A stretch of 64,000 nucleotides of DNA from Psychrobacter sp. NZS113 (GCF_015864825.1 NZ_JADYWL010000004.1:124001-188000); one strand, 5' to 3'; positions 37,319 to 47,124 are shown, counted from the stretch's first letter. A program made the numbers and translations. The notes: generated from the sequence alone by a model not told the origin.

Positions 37319-38503
37319 ATGACTACGCCAATACAGACCCAATGCCCTCATTGCAAAAACTGCTTGAAAACACAGCAGGATCAGCTGAATAAAGACAATG
37401 CAACGGTCATCTGTGATCAGTGCCAACAAAGTTTTTTAGTCAACAAACATCTTATTGTGAACCCTGATGTTTCCCAGACGTCACTATCTCCAGTAGCTAC
37501 GACAACGATCCCTAAAAATGATAAATCGACTCCAAATGACCACTCTGTAAAAACTTCCAAAATCGACCATAAAAACAGCTCAGTTAACACTAAATCAGTA
37601 CTCAAAAAACCACCTTCAAAAAAAATCTCCTCTGACATATTGATCTATGATGACATGGATACTGATGAGCCAGACGATACCTCTTTAGAATATGACTCTC
37701 TAGACAGTATGGATGCATGGTTGGATCAAATAAATGAGGCCAATCATACTTCAGTAGCGCCTGATGAACCGTCGAACACTACCTCTGACACAACCAGTAA
37801 AAGCATCAGTTCAGCCGTCTCTAATGATATTCACGCCAATATCGATGATACTACTGACAACTCATGGCTCGAAAAGCTTCTGAAAGACCAAAATAAAAAC
37901 GAAGACATACTGCAAGACGATACCGATTTATCTCAATTATTACTCGATATGGGCGTACCACTTAAAGACGAAGACAAGACCATTGACGAACGTATGAGAA
38001 AGTCTCAAGAGCAATTCATACCAACACCGAGGAAACGTTCAGCAGCATCGGTACTATGGATACTCGGATGTTTAGTATTGGCACTATTGCTGTTTGCACA
38101 ATATGTCATTTTCAACTTAGAAACCTTGGTAAAAAATCCTGCTCATGCTGGAAAACTCCAGTCAATATGTTCAGCTATTTCTTGTAGCTTGCCCAGTGCC
38201 GATATAAATGCTCTGACTATCACCAATACCAATCATAGATCCAGTAGAATAAAAACGACGGGTAAATTTAGCGATATAAGCGCTACATTAAACAATCAAA
38301 GTGCAAGCACGCAGCTATATCCGAATGTTAAAGTCAGCGTCTATGGTACCAACGAGCTGATTGGTGAATTTATCGCTGCACCAAGTGATTATCTATTGAG
38401 TAAGCAAAGCCAGCTTGCTGCAGACAGTAACCGTCAGGTACTCTTTACTATACCTGTTGCCAATACACAAATTCGTGATGTTAGCATCAGTCCCTTATAC
38501 TAA
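37319..38503 (+). CDS. Zinc-ribbon and DUF3426 membrane protein
   Basis: A 394-residue protein started at ATG 37319 rather than the TTG 30 bases before it. An N-terminal zinc ribbon of the MJ0042 type has two CxxC pairs (CPHCKNC and CDQCQQSF). A long acidic, Ser/Asp-rich linker (about 50-235) runs to one span at about 248-266 (SVLWILGCLVLALLLFAQY), followed by a periplasmic DUF3426 domain (residues 290-394) with the usual NVKVSVYGTN pattern. The function is unknown. Its position between prmA and fis is widely kept in this group of gamma-proteobacteria. Confidence 0.82.
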   Translation: MTTPIQTQCPHCKNCLKTQQDQLNKDNATVICDQCQQSFLVNKHLIVNPDVSQTSLSPVATTTIPKNDKSTPNDHSVKTSKIDHKNSSVNTKSVLKKPPSKKISSDILIYDDMDTDEPDDTSLEYDSLDSMDAWLDQINEANHTSVAPDEPSNTTSDTTSKSISSAVSNDIHANIDDTTDNSWLEKLLKDQNKNEDILQDDTDLSQLLLDMGVPLKDEDKTIDERMRKSQEQFIPTPRKRSAASVLWILGCLVLALLLFAQYVIFNLETLVKNPAHAGKLQSICSAISCSLPSADINALTITNTNHRSSRIKTTGKFSDISATLNNQSASTQLYPNVKVSVYGTNELIGEFIAAPSDYLLSKQSQLAADSNRQVLFTIPVANTQIRDVSISPLY

Positions 38504-38648
38504 GCTTTGAGCTAAATTAAAATTTAGTACATGGAGTTGGTGTCTATCAATCACAAAAGTTCGTATCAACAATATTGAGAATAAGCTTTCGTAAATAGCG
38601 CCAATGCTAAGATAACCGCCAATATATCAGCGCTAGACGACATTAATT

Positions 38649-38657
38649 TGATATAAT
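38649..38657 (+). promoter_or_regulatory. Extended -10 promoter upstream of fis
   Basis: TGATATAAT, an extended -10 element (TG-N-TATAAT), lies 52 bases before the fis start. No -35 box is evident, as is usual for this promoter type. It would let fis be expressed apart from prmA. Confidence 0.55.
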
Positions 38658-38708
38658 ACCCACAATATCTTATGGTTTGATTCTCCCTAATCCCAAGGAC
38701 ATTATCTT

Positions 38709-39071
38709 ATGGCGCCTCATGCACAGCATTATGCCAATCATTTTGCTACAAGCTCTGAGCATCCTGCCGATTATAATAAAGAAAAATACCCTCAGCCGAC
38801 TCACCAACTTAATGCGTCAGTAGATAGCTATGCGAGTAATACGCATGAGCCGCTACGAGTACATGTTGAGCGTGTGGTACGACAGTACTTTGCGATGCTA
38901 GGCGATGAGACACCCACCGACTTATACGAGCTTATCTTAAAACAAATAGAAGAACCGCTCTTATCTGTCGTCCTTGAAAAAACTCGAGGCAATCAAACCA
39001 AATGTGCGCAAATCCTAGGTCTAAACCGTGGCACTTTACGCAAAAAACTCAAAACTTATGACTTAATGTAG
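38709..39071 (+). CDS. fis: DNA-binding protein Fis
   Basis: A 120-residue nucleoid protein and growth-phase regulator that bends DNA as a dimer. The C-terminal helix-turn-helix is well kept: EKTRGNQTKCAQILGLNRGT, then LRKKLKTY. E. coli Fis has 98 residues; the extra length is in the polar N-terminus (residues 1-50, His/Asn/Tyr-rich), which is poorly conserved. AAGGAC precedes the ATG by 9 bases. The prmA-fis side of this arrangement corresponds to dusB-fis in enterics. Confidence 0.9.
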   Translation: MAPHAQHYANHFATSSEHPADYNKEKYPQPTHQLNASVDSYASNTHEPLRVHVERVVRQYFAMLGDETPTDLYELILKQIEEPLLSVVLEKTRGNQTKCAQILGLNRGTLRKKLKTYDLM

Positions 39072-39183
39072 CCCTTGCTCTATGAGCACACTTATCTTTA
39101 CCAACCATTACTATGTATGGCAATTTAATATTCATGACATTATCCATTGTGATACTGCTTGCAATAATTGTCTTCATCACCTT

Positions 39184-39210
39184 GCCAGACGTTTACGTCA
39201 GGCTTTTTTT
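39184..39210 (+). terminator. Intrinsic terminator immediately upstream of purH (possible attenuator)
   Basis: GCCAGACGT, loop TT, ACGTCAGGC (one A-A mismatch), then seven T. Only 14 bases separate the T-run from the purH ATG, and they hold its ribosome site. RNA made from upstream must pass this hairpin to express purH. Confidence 0.72.
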
Positions 39211-39224
39211 ATGGAAGTTTTTTT

Positions 39225-40805
39225 ATGAGTACTACCCCACTTGCATTGTTATCGGTCTCCGACAAATCTAATATCGTTGAATTTGCTCAGGGCCTTATTA
39301 AAGCAGGCTTTGGCTTGCTATCTACTGGCGGTACTTATCGGTTACTCACAGAAAATAACGTTGATGTGACAGAGGTATCAGACTATACCGGTTTCCCTGA
39401 AATGATGGACGGTCGTGTCAAAACACTACACCCTAAAATTCATGGTGGTATCTTAGGACGCCGTGGTACAGACGATGCTGTCATGAGTGAGCATGCGATT
39501 GACCGTATAGATTTGGTGGTGGTGAATTTATATCCGTTTGCTGAAACGATTGCTCGTGCTGATGTCACGATGAACGATGCCATCGAAAACATCGATATCG
39601 GCGGCCCTACCATGGTCCGTTCAGCTGCCAAAAATCACGCCCATGTGGGTATCGTGACTGATCCGGCTGATTATGATCGCATCCTTACTGCTTTAGGTGA
39701 TGGTACTGCATTGACAACTGCTCTACGCTACGACTTAGCAGTTAAGGCTTTTGAACATACGGCACAGTACGACGGTATGATTGCCAACTTCTTAGGCAGT
39801 CGTGTTAACAAAAACCAAGAAGCAGAAAACTTTTCACGTACATTCAATGTACAGCTTGAAAAAGTCCAAGACCTACGCTACGGCGAAAACCCACATCAAA
39901 ACGCTGCTTTCTATATCGAAAATCAGCCACTAAAGAGCCAACAAGCCTCTATAGCGACTGCCAAGCAACTACAAGGTAAAGCACTGTCTTATAACAATAT
40001 CGCTGACACTGATGCGGCTCTTGAGTGTGTAAAAGCCTTTAGCACACCTGCCTGCGTCATCGTCAAGCATGCAAACCCTTGTGGCGTCGCAGTTGATAAT
40101 GATCAGGTAGCTGCTTATAACACCGCTTTCAGCACTGATCCTGAGTCTTCTTTCGGTGGTATCATTGCCTTTAACCGCCCATTGACGCTTGCAGCAGCAA
40201 AAGCCATTATCGACAATCAATTTGTAGAAGTGATTATCGCGCCTAGTATCGAAGACGGTGTGCTTGAAGCGACTGCTGCTAAGAAAAACGTACGTGTATT
40301 GGTATGCGGCGAGTTACCAGCCCCAGATCAACGCGATATCCAACTAGACTATAAGCGCGTTAATGGTGGTCTACTCGTCCAAGAGCAAGATCTTGGTTTG
40401 ATTACCGCCAATGACCTAAAAATCGTCACTGATGTACAGCCGACTGAAGCACAAATTGCTGATCTACTGTTCAGCTGGAACGTAGCAAAATACGTCAAAT
40501 CTAACGCCATTGTCTATGCCAAAGGGCAACGCACTATCGGTGTTGGCGCAGGTCAGATGAGCCGCGTTAACTCAGCTCGTATTGCTGCTATCAAAGCAGA
40601 GCACGCTGGACTAGCGACTGAAGGTGCTGTCATGGCATCAGACGCGTTCTTCCCATTCCGTGATGGTATCGATAACGCTGCTGCAGTAGGCATCTCTGCC
40701 ATTATCCAGCCAGGTGGCTCTATGCGTGATGACGAAACCATCGCTGCAGCCAATGAGCATGGCATTGCAATGGTCTTCACTGGTATGCGCCATTTCCGCC
40801 ATTAA
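39225..40805 (+). CDS. purH: Bifunctional AICAR transformylase/IMP cyclohydrolase PurH
   Basis: A 526-residue enzyme catalysing the last two steps of IMP synthesis. The ATG at 39225 (GGAAG upstream) is chosen over a start within the preceding hairpin. The N-terminal cyclohydrolase part has [18 protein letters not shown] and [14 protein letters not shown]; the C-terminal transformylase part has KHANPCG with the catalytic Lys-His pair, and [12 protein letters not shown] near the end. Length matches the family. A terminator-like hairpin lies directly upstream, and a convergent terminator separates it from ppiD. Confidence 0.95.
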   Translation: MSTTPLALLSVSDKSNIVEFAQGLIKAGFGLLSTGGTYRLLTENNVDVTEVSDYTGFPEMMDGRVKTLHPKIHGGILGRRGTDDAVMSEHAIDRIDLVVVNLYPFAETIARADVTMNDAIENIDIGGPTMVRSAAKNHAHVGIVTDPADYDRILTALGDGTALTTALRYDLAVKAFEHTAQYDGMIANFLGSRVNKNQEAENFSRTFNVQLEKVQDLRYGENPHQNAAFYIENQPLKSQQASIATAKQLQGKALSYNNIADTDAALECVKAFSTPACVIVKHANPCGVAVDNDQVAAYNTAFSTDPESSFGGIIAFNRPLTLAAAKAIIDNQFVEVIIAPSIEDGVLEATAAKKNVRVLVCGELPAPDQRDIQLDYKRVNGGLLVQEQDLGLITANDLKIVTDVQPTEAQIADLLFSWNVAKYVKSNAIVYAKGQRTIGVGAGQMSRVNSARIAAIKAEHAGLATEGAVMASDAFFPFRDGIDNAAAVGISAIIQPGGSMRDDETIAAANEHGIAMVFTGMRHFRH

Positions 40806-40910
40806 AATGTGTTTTATCACCTTGAAAAATAGCATTAATAGCATTAATAGCAGAATGAAACTTTATATTGCTATCAATGCTACATTCTTATGATAAAAGC
40901 AATATCCATT

Positions 40911-40940
40911 AAAAAAGCCACTATAAATAGTGGCTTTTTT
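40911..40940. terminator. Bidirectional terminator between purH and ppiD
   Basis: AAAAAAGCCACTAT and ATAGTGGCTTTTTT form a perfect inverted repeat around AA. It serves the two convergent genes. Just upstream (40831-40848) the 9-mer AGCATTAAT occurs twice in tandem. Confidence 0.88.
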
Positions 40941-41044
40941 ATATTTCAAATTTGATAAGAATATTTAGAAGATACGGTTTAACAAGTAAATCATATTTCC
41001 CTTAATACCCTTATTTTAATATACTTATTTCAACACCTTTATCT

Positions 41045-42919
41045 CTAGCGCCCTTGCGCATTTGACATATTGGCTTCATTAATCTCAACTTTATACACCA
41101 AGCGTAGATAATCTAAATAGTCTTGTAGCTGATCCTGACCTAAGTTATCACGGATAATGCTAGCCGTTTGCGCTCTTTGCGCATCAGATAATGGAGACTG
41201 TGGTTCTGTCTTGATACGATCACCAACCAACAGAGTAGCACCCGTTTCTGTTTCGCTCGCAACAGCAACCACACCATTATTAGCCGCTTGCTGACTGAAA
41301 GCCAATCCACGCTCTTTTTCTGTCAATAGCGTCGTTTGACGATTCACTGCACCCAATGATTGAAGACTGACTGGCTGCTTACTAATATCAGCTGACGTTT
41401 TAATACCAGCAACCAACGATTTGGCTTCTTTCAATGCCAATGCTGTGGCTTTCTGCTGACGTAGTATCTGGGTAATTCTTGGTGTAGCAGCAGATAAAAC
41501 CAGCGTTTTAGTAGGACGATAATTGCTTGGCTGCACCCATACTGTGCCATTACCCACTTCGATACCAGCGGTCACTGCTTGATCTTGAATGGTAAACTCA
41601 TCAAATGCTTGCTTGATCACCGCAGGTTGTGACAGTACTGATGTGTTGTTCTCTTTACGGTAATCTTTGAGACGTTTCAACGACACGTTCTCTTGTTGAG
41701 CAATGTCTTCAATACTAAAGCCATCTGCTGCCATATCATTAATCGATGTCACTTTATCAGCATACATTTCCTGACGCTTATACTCGGTAGCCTTGGCTGT
41801 TAAGTCATCGCGCATGCTCTCTAGAGTCGGTATTTTACTACCGTTGTCTTCGGTCACCGTAAATATCTGATAGCCAAAGCTGGTCTTGATGGGTGCGGTG
41901 ATATCACCAACACTCAATCCTTCTAACGCTTTTTCAACTGCTGTCGCGTCATTGCCGAATACAGAAGCGTTAAAGCGACCGATACTACCACCCGTCTCTC
42001 CTGATGGATCATCTGACTCTGATTTGGCCAATGCTACAAACGATGCCCCTTTGTCTAAACGAGCCTTAACGCTATCTGCTCTTGTCTTAGCATTATCACC
42101 TGTCAATAGAATTTGACTAACTTGACGCTCATCAACGATGGCTTGCTCTTGCTTATAAGCTTCATACTGCTGCTGCAAGTCTTCTTTTGTAACATCTGTC
42201 ACTTGGATAGTTTGGGGACTGAGTTGCAGATAAGCCAAATCTACCATTGCCGCACTTTTTAGCGTGTCTTTATTGGCATCATAATAGGCTTGTATGTCAT
42301 TTTTGCTCAATTTCACCTGATCGGTATAGTCTTGCCAATTGAAGCGATGCAACCAGACGTTGCGCGACTCAAGCTGCAGATCTATCAACTGACTGACCGC
42401 TTGCATTGGATATACTGCTGTACCGACGATACTGGCATTAAGCTGATCCAAGCTTAACTGATTGCGAAATTCAGCAAACAACTGATTCTTTGTCATACCG
42501 CGCTGACGCAAAAAGTTCGCAAATTGATCGTTAGAGAAATTACCATCAGCATCCTGAAAAACTTCTTCTTGACGCAACAAACGATTAATTGTGTCATCAG
42601 AAACAGTCATACCAAGCTTTCCTGCTTGCTGCTCTAATAGCGTACGATCAATAAGACCTTTTAGAACTTGCTCGTGCAACACATCTTCATTTAATAGACT
42701 GGCATCCTCAACTTGTTCTAATATTTCAGTACGACGGCTATTGACAGCAGACTGATATTCGGTCAGCCCTACGCTTGCATCACCTACCTGAGCGACTTGG
42801 TTGGGATCGACTCCACCGCCAAAGTAGCTTTCGACACCCAATAGAGCGAGCGGCGATAGGCATAAAATCAATAAAATGCGACCTGGCCAGCTTTTTAAGA
42901 AATCGCGCAATTTATCCAT
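41045..42919 (-). CDS. ppiD: Membrane-anchored periplasmic PPIase PpiD (SurA N-domain)
   Basis: A 624-residue chaperone tethered to the inner membrane by one span (about 13-30, GRILLILCLSPLALLGV). A SurA-like N-terminal region (35-190) precedes one parvulin domain (about 262-360): QILLTGDNAKTRADSVKARL, then FVALAKSESDDPSGETGGSI and FGYQIFTV, in the usual order. PpiD works with the SecYEG translocon on emerging outer-membrane and periplasmic proteins. In E. coli it likewise follows hupB, as here (hupB ends 384 bases upstream). Confidence 0.92.
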   Translation of the reverse strand: MDKLRDFLKSWPGRILLILCLSPLALLGVESYFGGGVDPNQVAQVGDASVGLTEYQSAVNSRRTEILEQVEDASLLNEDVLHEQVLKGLIDRTLLEQQAGKLGMTVSDDTINRLLRQEEVFQDADGNFSNDQFANFLRQRGMTKNQLFAEFRNQLSLDQLNASIVGTAVYPMQAVSQLIDLQLESRNVWLHRFNWQDYTDQVKLSKNDIQAYYDANKDTLKSAAMVDLAYLQLSPQTIQVTDVTKEDLQQQYEAYKQEQAIVDERQVSQILLTGDNAKTRADSVKARLDKGASFVALAKSESDDPSGETGGSIGRFNASVFGNDATAVEKALEGLSVGDITAPIKTSFGYQIFTVTEDNGSKIPTLESMRDDLTAKATEYKRQEMYADKVTSINDMAADGFSIEDIAQQENVSLKRLKDYRKENNTSVLSQPAVIKQAFDEFTIQDQAVTAGIEVGNGTVWVQPSNYRPTKTLVLSAATPRITQILRQQKATALALKEAKSLVAGIKTSADISKQPVSLQSLGAVNRQTTLLTEKERGLAFSQQAANNGVVAVASETETGATLLVGDRIKTEPQSPLSDAQRAQTASIIRDNLGQDQLQDYLDYLRLVYKVEINEANMSNAQGR

Positions 42920-43153
42920 AGTTATCTCTGCTGTATTAACCTATATTGATGAAAAACCATTGTAATATTAATATGAATATCAATGCTATCTAAGCAGGCA
43001 ATGGTAAAAGTAAGCGCGCGTGCATTTTATATAGAAAGACAAGACTGACTAAAGCAGCCTAGTTTCAACAACGCATCTATCGCGCGCCCTATGATACGTG
43101 ATTTTTGGTGTAGACTCAAAATATTCACGTTGTATGATACAAACTATCGCAAT

Positions 43154-43185
43154 AAAAAAAGCACCCAAATATTAGGTGCTTTTTT
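43154..43185 (-). terminator. Intrinsic terminator of hupB
   Basis: AAAAAAAGCACC, loop CAAATATTA region, GGTGCTTTTTT. It has A/T runs on both sides and follows hupB in the minus direction. Confidence 0.85.
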
Positions 43186-43190
43186 ATGAC

Positions 43191-43299
43191 TTAGAGTATG
43201 ACGTTAAACCATACTCTAAATCATCATCTACTTTACTATTAGTAAGCGCTATGTTTATTCGTATATCACGTCATAACCCAGCGCTTACTGATAATAGTA
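43191..43299 (-). repeat. Two palindromes in the hupB 3' region
   Basis: TTAGAGTATG (43191-43200) is perfectly inverted as CATACTCTAA (43210-43219). Next, AGTAAGCGCT (43241-43250) is inverted as AGCGCTTACT (near 43280-43289), with flanking ACTATT / AATAGT extending the stem. Neither has a T-run; both lie in the RNA between the hupB stop and its terminator. Confidence 0.75.
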
Positions 43300-43303
43300 T
43301 GGC

Positions 43304-43576
43304 TTAGTTCAAGCGCTCTTTTAAGTTTTTACCAGCTTTGAAGCTAGGTACTTTGCTTGCAGGGATGCTAAGCTCTTCACCAGTCTTAGGGTTACGGCCA
43401 GTACGCGCTTTGCGGTCTTTTACGCTGAAAGTACCAAAACCAACTAATGAGATGCTATCGCCAGCTTCTAGCGCTTCACCAACACTTTCCATAACAGCAT
43501 TCAATGCATCACCAGCTTGGGTTTTGTTTAGACCACTTTTGTCTGCGATGCTATCAATTAATTCTGACTTATTCAT
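43304..43576 (-). CDS. hupB: DNA-binding protein HU-beta
   Basis: A 90-residue histone-like protein that binds and bends DNA without sequence preference. The start [20 protein letters not shown], the VGFGTFSV turn and the DNA-binding arm [20 protein letters not shown] are all canonical. Length equals E. coli HupB. GAAGGAAA precedes the ATG. The ppiD gene lies downstream, the same order as in E. coli. Confidence 0.96.
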   Translation of the reverse strand: MNKSELIDSIADKSGLNKTQAGDALNAVMESVGEALEAGDSISLVGFGTFSVKDRKARTGRNPKTGEELSIPASKVPSFKAGKNLKERLN

Positions 43577-43623
43577 AAAATTTCCTTCAAGTTTAAGGGG
43601 GATAATAAACGCTCACGCCAAGC

Positions 43624-43652
43624 ATTGTAACGCTCTCATAGCATTTAAGCAA
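43624..43652 (-). promoter_or_regulatory. Sigma-70 promoter of hupB
   Basis: On the minus strand TTGCTT (43652-43647), a 17-base spacer, then TACAAT (43629-43624), about 47 bases before the start codon. Confidence 0.65.
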
Positions 43653-44037
43653 TAAAAACTGCCTGACTGACGTATTAACAGGTTTCGCTTTGTTATCGTC
43701 TTTATATCAAGGCAGCATAAGGAGCGCAAGCGATTTTACATATTTTTGTTCACTACACTACGTATTTGACACTCAATGTTACGCAAAGTATCTTCAACGG
43801 TTCTATCAAGGCACAATGTTAAATTAATATGATCTTATCTTAAAGACATATCTATATATTATCTTATCGTCTAGCCCTAGTCAGGTCACATTAATACACC
43901 ATCAGTCACAAACACTCGTGTCTTTATTGCCTAACAAATTGTAAAGTAATAATTTACCAACTGACAGAAACTAGCGTTACTTTTTATTATAAAGGCGTTA
44001 CTATAAGCAAAATATTACTGCACATTTTGCGTCAATT

Positions 44038-44066
44038 TTGACCCTTGATTGTCTTTTGCCTATAAT
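44038..44066 (+). promoter_or_regulatory. Sigma-70 promoter of the gene at 44095
   Basis: TTGACC at 44038-44043, a 17-base spacer, then a perfect TATAAT at 44061-44066. It ends 28 bases before the ATG at 44095, which shows that the longer TTG-started frame beginning at 44038 is not used. Confidence 0.85.
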
Positions 44067-44094
44067 TTGCCAAATAAAAAAACGGATTATTTAC

Positions 44095-44739
44095 ATGAAG
44101 CGTTCTACGTTGTCTCACTCTTTTTCTAATATCATTCTGGTGTTCATCGAGTCGGCGCTGACATTATTGTTACGTTTAGATCCTGAACTGCGTAGAGCTG
44201 CTTATCCGCTTGCTAAGCAAGGTACTGTTGTAGCATTGCGATTGTACTTGCCGCACGTTGAAATTTTTGCCACTTTTAGTACCAAAGGCGTATTGCTAGA
44301 TGCCCAGTTACCTATAGATCGTAGCGAACCTGATGTCATCATCAATGCCTACAGTCTCCAAGTCATCAATGCCATTACCACTCATGACAGTGAAACGACT
44401 GAAAAGTTACAAATGCGCGGTGAGTCTGTACAAGTACAGTTGGTCAAACAATTCATCATGCAACTTGGTTTAGGCAGCTTAATTCAAGGCTTAATCAAAA
44501 AGATAAAAGGTGGCAAAGGTAAATCTAAGCCAACTGAAGCCGACCTAGCAGAAAAAAAGGAAAACTATAAGTTACGCATTAAAGAACAACAAACCCAGAT
44601 AAACACTCTTACTATCAAAAACCGTGAACTTGAAACCACCGTCAAGGAATTACAAAGTAAGCAAAAGATACTTGTTATTGTGACGGTCGCTGCTCTTATC
44701 ATTATGATTGGCACTATCATTGCGTTATTAATGAATTAA
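44095..44739 (+). CDS. Tail-anchored protein of unknown function, weakly SCP2/UbiJ-like
   Basis: A 214-residue protein. The first 115 residues (IESALTLLLRLDPELRR, then VVALRLYLPHVEIFATFS) have the layout of the SCP2-like domain of UbiJ, the lipid-binding ubiquinone-synthesis factor, but the match is weak and no diagnostic motif is present. A basic GGKGKSKPT linker leads to a coiled coil (about 155-190, with KEQQTQINTLTIKNRELETT) and a final hydrophobic helix (about 192-213), so the protein is probably held in the membrane by its C-terminus. It has its own strong promoter and terminator. Confidence 0.65.
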   Translation: MKRSTLSHSFSNIILVFIESALTLLLRLDPELRRAAYPLAKQGTVVALRLYLPHVEIFATFSTKGVLLDAQLPIDRSEPDVIINAYSLQVINAITTHDSETTEKLQMRGESVQVQLVKQFIMQLGLGSLIQGLIKKIKGGKGKSKPTEADLAEKKENYKLRIKEQQTQINTLTIKNRELETTVKELQSKQKILVIVTVAALIIMIGTIIALLMN

Positions 44740-44777
44740 TCTCAATGGTACGTCATAATTTAGAACGATGGCTTAAT

Positions 44778-44819
44778 AAAAAGCGGCAGATATCCATTAC
44801 AGGATATCTGCCGCTTTTT
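44778..44819 (+). terminator. Strong intrinsic terminator after the gene at 44095
   Basis: AAAAAGCGGCAGATATCC, loop ATTACA, GGATATCTGCCGCTTTTT: a perfect 18-bp stem. Confidence 0.93.
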
Positions 44820-45035
44820 GCTTCTTAACCACCTCAATACTTAGTCACTTCAACACTTAGTCAACTCAACATAGTAGGCAGACAATCTTACAACCTTCTG
44901 TTTCTCAGTACATTCAAAAACTCTAAGCCCACTCTCTATAATCACCACTACTAAACTGTTTTATGACTGCTTCTAAATACCATTGTTTTTATCAATCGTA
45001 GTAATAAGCTAGATTAACCATTCAACCACACTTTA

Positions 45036-45068
45036 ATCTTGACTAAATTACTCGGGATTAAGTATAAT
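45036..45068 (+). promoter_or_regulatory. isc operon promoter with overlapping type 1 IscR operator
   Basis: TTGACT (45039-45044), an 18-base spacer and TATAAT (45063-45068) form the promoter. The overlapping sequence TTGACTAAATTACTCGGGAT agrees well with the type 1 site bound by [2Fe-2S]-IscR (core YGACT, AT-rich centre, then ACTCGGGNT). IscR carrying its cluster would block polymerase here, so the operon is induced when clusters are scarce. Confidence 0.85.
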
Positions 45069-45242
45069 TGGTCCAATCGTTGCACACATCGGGTCAATCA
45101 TCTGTTGTTTAATAACGATAAGACACAACTTAGCTGCCCTATGATTTATATCCGTAGTTTGCGTATTTATATAAGTTATTGTAGATATCATCTCGCTAAG
45201 ATCGTTGTTAACTAAAATGACATAACAGTTTGGAGATAACAC

Positions 45243-45752
45243 ATGCGTTTGACTACTCGAGGCAGATATGCCGTTACTGCGTTACTAGATTTGGCATTAC
45301 AAACCAGCCAACAAGAAAGTGCAGTATCCTTATCTGATATAGCCAAACGGCAATCGATTTCTATCTCTTATCTTGAGCAATTATTCTCCAAACTTCGCAA
45401 ACGTGGACTCGTTACCAGTATTCGCGGTGCAGCCGGTGGTTATCATTTGGCTAAGCCATTAGACGAGATAGATGTGATGAGCATCATATCTGCCGTCGAT
45501 GAGTCTGTGAATGCGATGCAGTGTGAAGGACGTGGTGATTGCCAAGGTGGTACAATGTGCTTAACCCATGATTTATGGTGTGCACTGTCAAATCATATCG
45601 AACAGTACTTGAATAATATAACATTAGCACAATTATTAGACATGGAAAACGTGCAGTCAGTTTCCGAACGTCAGCATAGCTCTACTAAAGAGATTTCCAT
45701 AAAAGACATCAATACTATTACTCTATCGAACAGCGAGGCAAACCCAGCATGA
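45243..45752 (+). CDS. iscR: Rrf2-family iron-sulfur cluster regulator IscR
   Basis: A 169-residue transcription factor. The winged-helix part ([19 protein letters not shown] to [20 protein letters not shown]) is canonical. The cluster-binding Cys residues are C94, C100 and C106, with the same spacing as E. coli C92/C98/C104, and the His ligand follows in CLTHDLW. It senses cluster status and represses its own operon through the site at 45036. The Ser/Asn-rich C-terminus is variable. Its stop overlaps the iscS start (ATGA). Confidence 0.96.
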   Translation: MRLTTRGRYAVTALLDLALQTSQQESAVSLSDIAKRQSISISYLEQLFSKLRKRGLVTSIRGAAGGYHLAKPLDEIDVMSIISAVDESVNAMQCEGRGDCQGGTMCLTHDLWCALSNHIEQYLNNITLAQLLDMENVQSVSERQHSSTKEISIKDINTITLSNSEANPA

Positions 45753-46975
45753 GCCAACATAACAACCTTATATACTTAGATTATGCCGCCACTACTCCAG
45801 TTGCTAAATCAGTAGCTGCCAAAATGAGCGAGTATTTGACTGTAGACGGTATCTTTGGTAACCCAGCCTCGCGCTCGCACGGTTACGGCTGGCAAGCAGA
45901 AGAAGCAGTAGAGACAGCGCGTCAACAAGTGGCTGAAGTCATTAACGCTGATCCACGCGAAATCGTCTTTACCTCTGGTGCTACTGAGTCTGACAACCTA
46001 GCTATTAAAGGTGCTGCACATTTTTACCAGTCTCGTGGTAAGCACATTATCACCAGTAAAATTGAACACAAAGCGGTACTAGATACCTGCCGTGAGCTTG
46101 AGCAAGAAGGGTTTGAGATCACTTATCTTGAGCCGCAACCAAGCACTGGGCTAATCTTGCCAGAACAAGTTAAAGAAGCGCTACGTGAGGATACAATCCT
46201 AGTATCACTTATGATGGTTAACAATGAGCTTGGTACGCTTACTGATGTGAAAGCGATTGGTGAAATCACTCGCGAAGCTGGTGTGGTTTTCCATGTTGAT
46301 GGTGCACAATCAGTGGGTAAAGTATTGATCAATCTTGCAGAGATGAAAATCGACTTGATGAGCTTCTCAGGTCATAAAGCCTACGGTCCTAAAGGTATCG
46401 GTGCTCTGTTTGTTAGCCGCAAGCCACGTATTCGTCTAAAAGCTGAGCAACATGGTGGTGGTCACGAGCGTGGCATGCGTTCAGGTACTTTGCCTACGCA
46501 TCAAATCGTTGGTCTTGGCGCAGCATTTGCTCTAGCCAATGACAGATATAAAGAAGACAATGCCCACGCAGCAAAACTACGCCAAAAGCTGTGGGATGGT
46601 CTACAAGATATTGAAGAGATTTACTTAAACGGTGATTTAGAGCATAGCGTTCCTAACATTGTGAACATCAGCTTTAACTTCGTTGAAGGTGAGTCGCTGA
46701 TGATGTCACTTAAAGACTTGGCTGTCTCATCAGGCTCGGCCTGTACGTCAGCGACGCTTGAGCCATCATATGTATTACGTGCTATTGGCCGTCCAGATGA
46801 ATTGGCACATAGCTCTATCCGCTTTAGCTTTGGTCGTTATACGACTGAAGAAGATATCGACACCGTTATCAAGCAAATGCATGAAGCCGTTGACAAATTA
46901 CGTGCCCTATCACCACTTTGGGATATGTACCAAGATGGCGTTGATTTAGATTCAGTCGAATGGGCTGAGCACTAA
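45749..46975 (+). CDS. iscS: Cysteine desulfurase IscS
   Basis: A 408-residue PLP enzyme that takes sulfur from cysteine and delivers it as a persulfide to IscU and other acceptors. [11 protein letters not shown] opens the protein; the PLP lysine is in [12 protein letters not shown]; the mobile loop with catalytic Cys is [20 protein letters not shown]. Length is near the usual 404. Translation is coupled to iscR by a four-base overlap. Confidence 0.96.
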   Translation: MSQHNNLIYLDYAATTPVAKSVAAKMSEYLTVDGIFGNPASRSHGYGWQAEEAVETARQQVAEVINADPREIVFTSGATESDNLAIKGAAHFYQSRGKHIITSKIEHKAVLDTCRELEQEGFEITYLEPQPSTGLILPEQVKEALREDTILVSLMMVNNELGTLTDVKAIGEITREAGVVFHVDGAQSVGKVLINLAEMKIDLMSFSGHKAYGPKGIGALFVSRKPRIRLKAEQHGGGHERGMRSGTLPTHQIVGLGAAFALANDRYKEDNAHAAKLRQKLWDGLQDIEEIYLNGDLEHSVPNIVNISFNFVEGESLMMSLKDLAVSSGSACTSATLEPSYVLRAIGRPDELAHSSIRFSFGRYTTEEDIDTVIKQMHEAVDKLRALSPLWDMYQDGVDLDSVEWAEH

Positions 46976-46994
46976 AATTACCAAAAACGAAGAT

Positions 46995-47015
46995 ATGGCT
47001 ATCGAACATAGCCAT
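46995..47015 (+). other. Hairpin between iscS and iscU
   Basis: ATGGCTAT, loop CGAAC, ATAGCCAT, without a T-run, 20 bases after the iscS stop. It probably acts at the RNA level (stability or processing) rather than as a terminator. Confidence 0.6.
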
Positions 47016-47124
47016 TAACCGATTGATCAGACAATTACGATTAAGTGTTTGACCCCAATTATCAATGAGTAGCAGCGTTCAAACCAATCAGCTACTGCTC
47101 ATTATCTAACTAGGAGAAAACCCC

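Larger units (their letters stand above)
42920..43303. other. 384-bp gap between hupB and ppiD
   Basis: It holds the hupB terminator (43154-43185), two further inverted repeats next to the hupB stop (43191-43219 and about 43234-43299), and the ppiD upstream region, in which no clear promoter was seen. Confidence 0.6.
43577..44094. other. 518-bp divergent gap between hupB and the gene at 44095
   Basis: The hupB promoter lies at 43624-43652 and the promoter of the rightward gene at 44038-44066. The 380 bases in between are AT-rich, with no ORF, repeat or RNA gene that I can support. Confidence 0.6.
44740..45242. other. 503-bp gap before iscR
   Basis: The left part holds the terminator at 44778-44819, and the right part the iscR promoter with its IscR site and a leader of about 170 bases. 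Bases 44820-45035 show nothing recognisable apart from a short repeat (CTTAGTCACTTCAA / CTTAGTCAACTCAA). Confidence 0.6.

Noticed and set aside
39184..39203. PurR operator in front of purH
   Set aside because: The sequence shares ACGTTT and part of one half-site with the enteric consensus, but the other half fits poorly; hairpin plus T-run is explained better as a terminator.
44038..44094. TTG-initiated extension of the gene at 44095
   Set aside because: Its first bases are the -35 box of a near-consensus promoter whose transcript starts further downstream.
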